Made by a program: the position numbers and the translations under genes. From positions 1-64,000 of the forward strand of contig JAZPXN010000060.1 of assembly GCA_045543655.1 (NCBI GenBank): a DNA stretch of 64,000 nucleotides. Reading direction: 5' to 3'. The notes under the pieces were generated by a model that saw nothing but the letters and a program-made list of their open reading frames with translations, was not told where the DNA came from and made no database searches. The DNA comes from RGIG995 sp045543655 (GTDB lineage Bacteria > Bacillota > Clostridia > Oscillospirales > UBA644). Below, one piece after another: positions 52,809-60,033 of the stretch; position 1 is the stretch's first letter, and every line of letters begins with the position of its first letter.

Positions 52809-52816
52809 GGGGATCG
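52789..52816. promoter_or_regulatory. 28-bp dyad overlapping the -35
   Basis: CGATCCCC-C-TGAC-AA-GTCA-A-GGGGATCG, two nested perfect dyads that contain the -35 of the importer promoter. It lacks a proper T run, so an operator is as likely as a terminator for darA. Confidence 0.55.
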
Positions 52817-52835
52817 TTGATATTGTTCACAAAAG

Positions 52836-53162
52836 TTAGAATTTTTCCATCCGTCCCACGTCCATCACGAAAACCGTAGCTCCGCCCACGGTGACCTCCT
52901 CGGGCAGGCTGTTGCTCTTCATGCCGGCGCCAAAGGAGGAGGTGTGAGAATTGACGTGCCTGCGGGTAGTACAATGCTCCTTCAGAATCCCCACAGCCTC
53001 GTCGGTCCGGTCGTCCTCCGTACCGATCAAAAGGGTAGTATTCCCCACCATCAGAAAACCGCCGGTGGTGGAAAGGCGGGTGACGAAAAATCCTGCGTCG
53101 GTCAGGGCGGCGGACGCCACGGCGCTGTCGTCGTTGTTGACAATGGCAAGAATCAGTTTCAT
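52836..53162 (-). CDS. darA: Cyclic-di-AMP receptor DarA (PII-like)
   Basis: 108 aa, full DarA/PstA length. PII-like fold with LILAIVNNDDSAVASAALTD, FVTRLSTTGGFLMVGNTTLLIG (the ligand-loop glycines) and the T-loop with ESHTSS-type HVNSHTSSFG. It binds c-di-AMP in Bacillus, Staphylococcus and Listeria; its downstream partner is unknown in most species. Here it is last in an operon after an ABC exporter and DUF1854, 19 bp after the DUF1854 stop. Confidence 0.93.
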   Translation of the reverse strand: MKLILAIVNNDDSAVASAALTDAGFFVTRLSTTGGFLMVGNTTLLIGTEDDRTDEAVGILKEHCTTRRHVNSHTSSFGAGMKSNSLPEEVTVGGATVFVMDVGRMEKF

Positions 53163-53181
53163 AACAATGCTCTCCTTCCGA

Positions 53182-53670
53182 TTATAAGAACGAATCGATC
53201 ATAGCCCGGCTTTTCCGATCCAGCCGGTTCAGGTCGGGGATTTCGTAGCGGTTGTCGTTGCTGTCCCGGAGAAGCACCCGGGATCCGTAGAGCAGCTTCA
53301 GCCCGTGGAGGATATTGCGGATCTCAATGACGGCATTTCCCCGGTCGGTCTCCGCCTTGATGGTGAGAAGCCCGAAGGATTCTTTACATTCATGGATCTT
53401 CACGATACGGGGAATGAGATAATACTCGTCGAGACACTCCTCGATAATTCTCCGTTCCTCGGGCGGCAGCGTGCGCAGATCCCGGATCACGGCCACCTCC
53501 CGCCCTTCCTGATCCAACAGAGTGATATATTTTTCAAGACCGGTCATGGGGAACAGGCGCCGGGGCTCCAGGTTTTCGAATTTGCGCCCGTCGTACAGCT
53601 CCAGATCCACGATGGTGATCTCCTTCCGGGTGAAGCGGGCGACGTCGTTTTCAATATAAATCCGTTCCAT
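53182..53670 (-). CDS. DUF1854 family protein
   Basis: 162 aa. Matches the DUF1854 pattern: LYDGRKFENLEPRRLFPMT, YITLLDQEGREVAVIRDL, IIEECLDEYYLIPRI and the C-terminal LRDSNDNRYEIPDL. In other bacteria DUF1854 proteins are encoded with ABC exporters, including ones linked to cyanophycin metabolism, but no cyanophycin gene is visible here. It begins in the TGATG overlap with the ABC gene, so the two are translationally coupled. No signal peptide. Confidence 0.85.
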   Translation of the reverse strand: MERIYIENDVARFTRKEITIVDLELYDGRKFENLEPRRLFPMTGLEKYITLLDQEGREVAVIRDLRTLPPEERRIIEECLDEYYLIPRIVKIHECKESFGLLTIKAETDRGNAVIEIRNILHGLKLLYGSRVLLRDSNDNRYEIPDLNRLDRKSRAMIDSFL

Positions 53671-56039
53671 CAGTCAAACCTCTCTTCTTCCTTGGATTTG
53701 CGGATCTGATCGGACATGGTCTGGATCTGCACCAGCTTATAATATTTCCCCTTCAGGGCCATCAATTCCTCCGGCGTGCCCATCTCCAGGATCTCGCCCT
53801 TATCCACGACGATGATCTTATTGGCCTTCCGCAGGGTGGAAAGACGATGGGCGATCATAAGGGTAGTGCGCCCCCGGATGAGGTTGTCAATGGCGTCCTG
53901 AATGAGACTTTCGGTTTCGGAGTCCACGGAGGCGGTTGCCTCGTCAAGGAAGAGAATGCTGGGATTGCGAAGCACCGCCCGGGCAATGGACAGCCGCTGT
54001 CGCTCCCCGCCGGAAAGCCCCGTGCCCCGCTCGCCGAGCAGGGTATCGTATCCGTCGGGCAGGCGGGCGATAAAGCCGTGGGCGTTGGCCACGTCGGCGG
54101 CGTGAATGACCTGCTCCACGTGGACCCGGTCACAGCCGTAGGCGATGTTGTTATAAATGGAATCGTGGAACATCATGGGCTCCTGCTGAACGTAGCCGAT
54201 CTCGGAGCGGTAGAACTCCAGATCGATATCCTTGATATTGATCCCGTCCATAAGGATCTCGCCGTCGTAATGATCGTAATACCGCATCAGCAGATTGATC
54301 AGCGTGGATTTTCCCGCCCCGGTCGTGCCGACGATGCCCACGATATCCCCCGGCTCGATGGTGAGATTCACGTTGGACAATGTCTTTTTGGAGCGGTCGA
54401 AGGAAAAGCTGACGTTTTTGAATTCGATCTTCCCCTTCAGATGCCTGGGGTGTTGCCCCTTGGCAAAATCCGCCTCCGGCTCTGCATCCAGAATATCCAG
54501 AAGGCGCTCGGCAGAGTTCAGGGCGTTCTGATAAGAATCGTTCAGATTGGCGAAAAAATTCACCGGCCCGTAAAACATGGACGTATAGGAAATAAAGGAC
54601 ACCAGAAGACCGGGAGACAAAAACCCGGGATCGTCAATGGTAAGATTGCCGCCTACGCCCCAGATCAGCAGGGATCCGCAGGAGATGACGAAGCTGACGA
54701 TATTGGGAAAGAGCGTCGTTATCCGGGAGGCGGAAATATCGGTCTTCAACCATTCCCCGTTATAGGTGCAGAAGGTATCCACGCTCTTTTTCTCGTTGGT
54801 AAAGGCCTTGATGACCCGCACTCCGGGAATGGTATCGGTAAGGATAGACGATACCGCAGACCATCGCCGCCAGATCCGCCGATAGAAGGGCGCGATCTTC
54901 TTCCCGAAAATCCGAGCGCCCACCACGACGAAGGGCACGGGGATCAGAGACAAAAGAGTCAGCTGCCAGTTCAGGACGAACATGATCACGATAATGCCGA
55001 TCAGAAGGAAAAACTGCACCACCACCTCTTGGGTGATCCGGAGCATAAAGGCCTGAATGGTGGAGGTATCCCCGCTGATCCGGTTGATGACGGATCCGGT
55101 GGAGGTGCGGTCGTAGAACCGCATAGGCAAATGCTGCGCTTTGCGGTAGACGTCGTTGCGAAGCTCCGCCACGATCTTATCCCCGCTGACCCGCAGAAGA
55201 TACGAGCGGACGGCGCCGATCCCGTACTGCACCAGATACGTCCCCAGCAGCACCGCGACGCAGACGAGAAGCATATCCTTCTTCCCCTTGGGCAGAACGT
55301 CGTCCACCAGGGTTTTGGTCATATACGGCGGGACCAGGGAAACGGCGGTGGTGATCACCGAAAGAAACAGACAAAAGAGAAGCATAAACCTCTCCGGCCA
55401 GATATACGCCGTCAGCTTTTTGACGATCTGACCCTTGGACTGGCAATTCAAGCAAGGCGCGCCGGGACGGATCAGCGTCCGCCCGCACTTGGGACAAACG
55501 CTGAACTGCTTTTCGAAGGCCGCCTGAACGAATACAATCTCGTCCTCCGGGTCTTTGCCGGCGGCAACGTTCTCAATATAACGGGCCGCCGCATCGTAGA
55601 GGGACGCGGTTTTATAGGAAAAACGGATAAAATTCTCGTATTTCCGGGAAAGATCCACGAAGTCCTTCTTCCCGTCGTCCTCGGAAAATACCAGCATGGC
55701 GTTGCCGTAATACCGCTTGACGTAGGCGCGGCGGATTCCTTCGAAGCCCCGGCATTTTACCCCTTTTTCAAAGGCGGCGTCAAAGCCGTAGATCTTTCGG
55801 TCGGTCACCGCAAGAAAGGACGTGGCGTATTTACTCTTGATATTCAGATCTCCGACGATGACGAACCGCACCGTCTCTTCGACGGGTACGGCTCCGTCCA
55901 GCAGGGCCAATTCCCCTTCGGACAGATGCTTATTCGTCAAAAGCGGTCGGTTCCGGAAGGTGACGTTGACAACCCCTCCCGGGCCGGCACCCGGAGGCTC
56001 CGGATCTGCGTTAAGATTACGATTCTTCTTCGTTCCCAT
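53670..56039 (-). CDS. ABC exporter with N-terminal PH-like and zinc-ribbon extension
   Basis: 789 aa, about 200 longer than a usual exporter. Residues 1-180 form a soluble region resembling a bacterial PH-like domain (FVIVGDLNIKSKYATSFLAV, KIYGFDAAFEKG). A zinc ribbon CPKCGRTLIRPGAPCLNC (about 190-207) follows, then six helices and an ATPase (Walker A GTTGAGKS, signature LSGGERQRLSIARA, Walker B FLDEATASVD, Glu intact). The ATG at 56039 follows GGAG by 9 bp; upstream extension would translate the structured leader. Typical partner of DUF1854. Substrate unknown. Confidence 0.88.
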   Translation of the reverse strand: MGTKKNRNLNADPEPPGAGPGGVVNVTFRNRPLLTNKHLSEGELALLDGAVPVEETVRFVIVGDLNIKSKYATSFLAVTDRKIYGFDAAFEKGVKCRGFEGIRRAYVKRYYGNAMLVFSEDDGKKDFVDLSRKYENFIRFSYKTASLYDAAARYIENVAAGKDPEDEIVFVQAAFEKQFSVCPKCGRTLIRPGAPCLNCQSKGQIVKKLTAYIWPERFMLLFCLFLSVITTAVSLVPPYMTKTLVDDVLPKGKKDMLLVCVAVLLGTYLVQYGIGAVRSYLLRVSGDKIVAELRNDVYRKAQHLPMRFYDRTSTGSVINRISGDTSTIQAFMLRITQEVVVQFFLLIGIIVIMFVLNWQLTLLSLIPVPFVVVGARIFGKKIAPFYRRIWRRWSAVSSILTDTIPGVRVIKAFTNEKKSVDTFCTYNGEWLKTDISASRITTLFPNIVSFVISCGSLLIWGVGGNLTIDDPGFLSPGLLVSFISYTSMFYGPVNFFANLNDSYQNALNSAERLLDILDAEPEADFAKGQHPRHLKGKIEFKNVSFSFDRSKKTLSNVNLTIEPGDIVGIVGTTGAGKSTLINLLMRYYDHYDGEILMDGINIKDIDLEFYRSEIGYVQQEPMMFHDSIYNNIAYGCDRVHVEQVIHAADVANAHGFIARLPDGYDTLLGERGTGLSGGERQRLSIARAVLRNPSILFLDEATASVDSETESLIQDAIDNLIRGRTTLMIAHRLSTLRKANKIIVVDKGEILEMGTPEELMALKGKYYKLVQIQTMSDQIRKSKEEERFD

Positions 56040-56059
56040 TTCGGATTTCTCCTTTTTTG

Positions 56060-56173
56060 CTGAAAATTGGTGTTCGGAAAAGGTACGATCGGGGCGCGCA
56101 CGGAATCCGGTGTTGGCAGTACGCCTCACCGCGGTCCCCGGACCTCCCGCCGGGAAACCGGAATCTTTCGGTT
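56060..56173 (-). promoter_or_regulatory. GC-rich structured leader of the ABC-DUF1854-darA operon
   Basis: The first 60-70 nt of the predicted transcript (minus strand) fold as three consecutive hairpins, AACCG/CGGTT, TCCC/GGGA and GGTCC/GGACC, enclosed by GGCA/TGCC, then GCGGTGAGGCG. It looks like a multi-branched regulatory RNA. I could not match it to a known riboswitch class. Confidence 0.4.
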
Positions 56174-56179
56174 GCCTGC

Positions 56180-56208
56180 AGTATAGCATAATTTTTTCAG
56201 AATTTCAA
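56180..56208 (-). promoter_or_regulatory. Promoter of the ABC-DUF1854-darA operon
   Basis: TTGAAA (56208-56203), 17 bp, TATACT (56185-56180) on the minus strand. Confidence 0.7.
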
Positions 56209-56274
56209 CCCCTTTTTCAAAAAAATATTTGAACAATTTTTGACGGAATTTTTTGCGCAAAAACCTTGATCTTA

Positions 56275-56312
56275 ACGAAAAAATCCCGCAAAAGCATCGT
56301 GCTTTCGCGGGA
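56275..56312 (-). terminator. Terminator of the CPBP-glycosidase-PHP operon
   Basis: ATCCCGC-AAAAGCA / TGCTTT-GCGGGAT stem followed by T6 on the minus strand. Confidence 0.85.
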
Positions 56313-56332
56313 TCTCTACAATAAGAAAAAGC

Positions 56333-57127
56333 TTATATGAAGGGACGGAATTTATCTTCCTCCGTAAGGCCGAGAACGTCGATCATCCGCCGGAATTTCT
56401 CCATCGCCCCGGCGAGGGCCTTCCCGGTGTGGGCGTCGGAGCCGAGATAGAATTTGCATCCGCATTCCTTGGCAATATGATAGAGCCGGTAGGCCGATTG
56501 CTCCTGCTCCGGCGTGTAGCGAGTGGCGTCGAAATTCAGCTCCACGCCGAAGCGCCGCTCTGCCGCCCGGGTGAAAAGATGGATCATCACCGAATCGGGA
56601 ATCATATCCAAAACCCGCAGATGACCGTCCGGGGTTGCGCTGGCAATCAGCGGCGTGGTGGGGTGAGCAAAGCCGACCTTTCCGTCGGGCAGAGACGAAT
56701 TAAGAGCCACGTTCATCCGCTGAACGTAGATCACCGCCCGGTGCTCGAGGGAGGTGGATTTTGGGACGTTGGATTCAATATGCAGGTGAGAAACCGCCAC
56801 GTTAATGAAATCCATTCCTTCCGCCGCCTCGTCGGAAAGACCGAGGACGAGATTCCGATCGATATCCGCCTCACAGCCGAAATGAAAGCGGACCTCGTCC
56901 GATTGGGGCAGGGGCAAGGCCGAACGGATATGGGGAATATTCTGGGGCCGATACCAAGGACCTGCAGGGGCAACGGTATCGTCCCATACGTGGTTGGTCA
57001 GACAGATATCCTTCAGCCCGTTTTCCTCCCCGTAGCGCAGAATCGCCTCCGGAAGCTGCGCCGGATCGCTACAGCAGGAAGAGAGGGTGGAATGAAGATG
57101 AAAATCGTGGTCAATTACAAATTTCAT
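56333..57127 (-). CDS. PHP-domain phosphoesterase-like protein, copy 1
   Basis: 264 aa PHP fold: HDFHLHSTLSSC metal ligands, CLTNHVWDD, HFGCEADID, AVSHLHIES and the final YLGSDAHTG. Histidinol-phosphate phosphatase and other metal-dependent phosphoesterases share the fold. Close paralog of the adjacent gene (MKFVIDHD start, MIPDSV, AKECGCKFYLGSDAHT). The motif that gives Asp in copy 2 (CLTDH) is Asn here (CLTNH), which may affect metal binding. Last gene of the operon. Confidence 0.87.
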   Translation of the reverse strand: MKFVIDHDFHLHSTLSSCCSDPAQLPEAILRYGEENGLKDICLTNHVWDDTVAPAGPWYRPQNIPHIRSALPLPQSDEVRFHFGCEADIDRNLVLGLSDEAAEGMDFINVAVSHLHIESNVPKSTSLEHRAVIYVQRMNVALNSSLPDGKVGFAHPTTPLIASATPDGHLRVLDMIPDSVMIHLFTRAAERRFGVELNFDATRYTPEQEQSAYRLYHIAKECGCKFYLGSDAHTGKALAGAMEKFRRMIDVLGLTEEDKFRPFI

Positions 57128-57135
57128 AAGTCACC

Positions 57136-57945
57136 TCAGCCGAACGGATTATATTTTTCGGATTCCTTCATATCGAGAGCGGAGATCATCAATTCGAAAT
57201 TCTCCATGGCGCGGGAGCACTCTGCGGTGGTGTGGGCGTCGGAGCCGAGATAGAATTTGCACCCGCATTCCTTCGCGATGAAAAAGGGGCGAAGAACGGT
57301 CTGCAACGATTCCGGCGTGTATTTTTTCATTTCGATATTCAGTTCTACGCCGTAATTTTTCTCCCGCATGCGGCGAAACTGATGATAAAACACGCTGTCG
57401 GGGATCATGTCCAGCACCCGCAGATGGTCTTCCCAGGAACCGGGCGCCAAAAGAGAGCAAACCATATGAGCAAGGCCGGTCTTCCCCGCCGGCAGCCCGG
57501 AGTCAAGGAAGGCGTCGATGCGGTGAGTATACAGAACCGCCCGCTCTTCCAGAGTGGCATCGGGGTGGATGGTCAGCCTCGGCATATGAAGATGGGTGGT
57601 TGGAATGACGATAAAATCCATCTTTTCCACAATCTCCGGCGAGATGCCGATCTGAAAGGAAAAGTCCATCTCCCCTTCGCATCCGAAATGAAATTTCGTC
57701 TTCTCCGATTGAGGCAGGGGAAGGGCAGAAGAAAGGCAGGCGTAATCGTTATTCCGGTAGGTTCCGCTGAGGTAATCCCCCGCCGGGCGCACCGCCGCAT
57801 CCCAGAAATGGTCGGTCAGACAAATATTCCGAAGGCCGTTATCCTCCGCCCATCTCAACATATTTTCCGGCGTCTGCAGAGGATCGTTCGCACAGGGGGA
57901 AAGATTGGAGTGCAGATGATAATCGTGGTCAATAACGAATTTCAT
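57136..57945 (-). CDS. PHP-domain phosphoesterase-like protein, copy 2
   Basis: 269 aa paralog of the next gene downstream with intact PHP motifs: HDYHLHSNLSPC, CLTDHFWDA, FHFGCEGEMD and YLGSDAHTT. It begins in an ATGA overlap with the propeller protein, so it is coupled to a glycosidase-like gene. A sugar-phosphate or cyclic-phosphate substrate would fit the neighbourhood; that is inference. Confidence 0.87.
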   Translation of the reverse strand: MKFVIDHDYHLHSNLSPCANDPLQTPENMLRWAEDNGLRNICLTDHFWDAAVRPAGDYLSGTYRNNDYACLSSALPLPQSEKTKFHFGCEGEMDFSFQIGISPEIVEKMDFIVIPTTHLHMPRLTIHPDATLEERAVLYTHRIDAFLDSGLPAGKTGLAHMVCSLLAPGSWEDHLRVLDMIPDSVFYHQFRRMREKNYGVELNIEMKKYTPESLQTVLRPFFIAKECGCKFYLGSDAHTTAECSRAMENFELMISALDMKESEKYNPFG

Positions 57946-58913
57946 AAAGACTCCCCTTTTTCGGAATGTATTGGCAAAAGGTCGATCCCCTCACCGGTAT
58001 ATTTCATCTCATAAGGGCCGAGAAGTCCGTCGTTTCCGGAAAAGAAACAACCCAACTCCCGTCCGCCGGAAGAGACAACCCGCTTAAAAATATAGTATTT
58101 CCGATCGGTATTGACGGTCAGCTTGGACCGGTCCATTGGCCGGAAGGGCCCTTGAAAGGAATCCGCGCAATAAACGAAATTACTGTACCAAACCGTGGCA
58201 AAATCGTCCTTGGAATCGGGATCCACCACGCAGGCACCGAAATACAGATACCATTTCCCGTCCTTTTCCCAGACCTGACTCGTCTCACCCCGATCAATGC
58301 CGGGAGTGCACATCGCCAGCCGGTAAGGCTCCCAATGAAGACAGTCCGAGGAGCGAAACATGGCCTGACAAGCCCGGTTGTTTTTGGTCTGATCCAACGC
58401 GAAGGAATTCACGTAACAATAGTAATATCCGTCGATAGGCTCGGGATAAATATAGGGGTCTGCGAGGATCCGAACGGGATGCGTACTCCCCTCGTATTCC
58501 AGCTCGTAAATACGTTGGGAATCAATCACCGGACCGTCGCCAATTTTTTTCCAGCAGCTCAGATCGTCGCTGACCGCCAAGGCAAGCCCTTTCTTCGACC
58601 CGTGAGCGGTATAAAGCATATAAAATCGGCCCTTATGCCGCACGACACTGCCCGTCGCCAGATTCCCGTCAGGAAAGCCACCTTCCACCCGGCCCCGGAG
58701 CACCGTGCCGCAATATTCCCATTCCTTCAGATCCCGGGAAACGCCGTGGCCGATACGCTGATCGAAGCTGCCATCTTCCAGGGGATGGAATTCCAAAAAA
58801 TAGGAGTGATAAACACCCCGGTCTTCGGCAAACCAATAATCGCAGGTACGCAGATCTCCCGGTCGATAGAACCAGAATTCTCCGCCCCGATCCGGTCCGG
58901 AATAATAAGTCAT
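57942..58913 (-). CDS. Five-bladed beta-propeller glycosidase-like protein (GH32/43/130-like)
   Basis: 323 aa, no signal peptide. Beta-propeller repeats with the typical blade motifs GHGVSRDLKEWEYCG, KGRFYMLYTAHGSKKG, LAVSDDLSCWKKIGDG, ADPYIYPEPIDG and WEKDGKWYLYFGAC. The aspartates after these blades fit the GH32/43/130-type active site, but I cannot assign the family or linkage. Cytoplasmic, so it probably acts on imported oligosaccharides or sugar phosphates. Coupled to the PHP gene. Confidence 0.82.
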   Translation of the reverse strand: MTYYSGPDRGGEFWFYRPGDLRTCDYWFAEDRGVYHSYFLEFHPLEDGSFDQRIGHGVSRDLKEWEYCGTVLRGRVEGGFPDGNLATGSVVRHKGRFYMLYTAHGSKKGLALAVSDDLSCWKKIGDGPVIDSQRIYELEYEGSTHPVRILADPYIYPEPIDGYYYCYVNSFALDQTKNNRACQAMFRSSDCLHWEPYRLAMCTPGIDRGETSQVWEKDGKWYLYFGACVVDPDSKDDFATVWYSNFVYCADSFQGPFRPMDRSKLTVNTDRKYYIFKRVVSSGGRELGCFFSGNDGLLGPYEMKYTGEGIDLLPIHSEKGESL

Positions 58914-58929
58914 AATGCTCCTCCAAGAA

Positions 58930-59610
58930 CTATTTCAACAACATAAATCCAATGGCGTTGATGGCAAAATTGGCAAACATATGAACGATCCACGAGACGA
59001 ACAGGGTGCCGCCCTTTTCATTCAAAAGATTAAAGATCACCCCGCCCGCCGCAAGGCCGACCATGACGAGTAGGAACAGAGGAAGAGAGAACCATCCGAT
59101 CATCATCGCCGCATGATAGAGAGAAAAAAGCAGAGCGCTGACGGCGTGGGCGAAGATACGGTTCGTGGAATTTTTCAGATTGGAAAACACGAAGCCCCGA
59201 AAGAAAAATTCCTCCAGAAGAGAGTTGATAAAAGAAATATAAATTGCAACAAAAATAAAATTATCTCCGTTCACTCCCGTGGAGGCGGTGAGGGAGGTTG
59301 CGATGTTGGAAAAATCGAAATAGGGGGACAGCAAAAAATATCCGCCTAAGATCACGGCAAAGACGGCGGCGCCCAGTCCCAGGGCAAGAAGCAACCCTTT
59401 CCGGTTGACCCGAAAGAGAGATCGGCAGGCGATTTCCCGGTTCCACAACGAACAGAGAAAGGGCATGAGAAGAAACAGCCCGATTTTTACGGCGGATTTC
59501 AGGGCGTAGCCCGGCATCCATACGCCGTCCACCCAAGCCATCACGCCGCAACACAGCACCGCGGCCAAAAGAACCGAAATAAACACCTTTTTGCGATTCG
59601 AAACCGGCAT
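58930..59610 (-). CDS. CPBP-family intramembrane metalloprotease
   Basis: 226 aa, about seven helices. CPBP (CAAX protease and bacteriocin-processing) motifs: LLEEFFFRGFVFSNL (the EExxxR site), HAVSALLFSLYHAAMM, then the final FVSWIVHMFANFAINAIG. Family members cleave peptides in the membrane, including bacteriocin self-immunity roles; substrate unknown. First gene of the operon reading into the propeller and PHP genes, 16 bp before the next ATG. Confidence 0.9.
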   Translation of the reverse strand: MPVSNRKKVFISVLLAAVLCCGVMAWVDGVWMPGYALKSAVKIGLFLLMPFLCSLWNREIACRSLFRVNRKGLLLALGLGAAVFAVILGGYFLLSPYFDFSNIATSLTASTGVNGDNFIFVAIYISFINSLLEEFFFRGFVFSNLKNSTNRIFAHAVSALLFSLYHAAMMIGWFSLPLFLLVMVGLAAGGVIFNLLNEKGGTLFVSWIVHMFANFAINAIGFMLLK

Positions 59611-59636
59611 ATAACAAACCTCCTTCTTTTTTCTCT

Positions 59637-59665
59637 ATTATAGCATAAAATCCCGGAAATAGCAA
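59637..59665 (-). promoter_or_regulatory. Promoter of the CPBP operon
   Basis: TTGCTA (59665-59660), 17 bp, TATAAT (59642-59637) on the minus strand. It lies outside the inverted-repeat segment, so it would be unaffected by inversion. Confidence 0.75.
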
Positions 59666-59695
59666 GACTTTCCGGGAAAATTTGTATATGAAATT

Positions 59696-59712
59696 TTTCG
59701 CAGAGGTATGAA
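59696..59712 (+). repeat. Left inverted repeat of the putative invertible segment
   Basis: TTTCGCAGAGGTATGAA, exactly complementary to 59985-60001. Confidence 0.9.
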
Positions 59713-59984
59713 ATCCGTGAAAAACGCCGCAACCCCAACGCCCCATTCCCCCACCGACGGCGGATTTTGACGGCGATGACACGGCGTCGGCTGCCGGAAC
59801 GGGCGGAGAATTCCGGAAAATTCCGACGGCAACCGGGACGGCACAAAGAGACAATGCGACAAAAATAACGCCGCATAATAATAAATAGGTAGCCAAAAAT
59901 CCAAATTTTTTGTAAATTATATCATTTCAAAGAGAAAAATTGTTGCATTTTGATACGAAATATGGTAAAATAAAAATCGTAGAG
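59713..59984. other. 272-bp non-coding segment between inverted repeats, likely invertible promoter
   Basis: No gene is visible. The left half is GC-rich with a possible CCGACG/CGTCGG stem. The right half is AT-rich and ends with an outward promoter (59943-59971). The minus strand holds an extended -10-like TGATATAAT at 59923-59916 without a good -35. The segment sits between perfect 17-bp inverted repeats and lacks a recognisable target-site duplication, so an invertible DNA switch is more likely than a MITE. Confidence 0.6.
59943..59971 (+). promoter_or_regulatory. Promoter of the SipW-type secreted protein, inside the segment
   Basis: TTGCAT (59943-59948), 17 bp, TAAAAT (59966-59971), with TG before the -10. 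Transcription would start about 7 bp before the right inverted repeat, which therefore becomes part of the 5' UTR. Confidence 0.75.
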
Positions 59985-60001
59985 TTCATACCTCTGCGAA
60001 A
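59985..60001 (-). repeat. Right inverted repeat of the putative invertible segment
   Basis: TTCATACCTCTGCGAAA, exact complement of 59696-59712. Similarity continues imperfectly outward (AATTT-AT). Confidence 0.9.
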
Positions 60002-60033
60002 TAATTTTATTCAATCCGATTAGGAGGTAAAGT

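Noticed and set aside
56060..56173. c-di-AMP (ydaO-type) riboswitch
   Set aside because: Only short fragments resemble the consensus; the conserved 3' half and pseudoknot elements cannot be identified.
59696..60001. MITE or insertion-sequence remnant
   Set aside because: No target-site duplication or internal transposase remnant was found, and the promoter position fits a switch better. It remains a fallback explanation.
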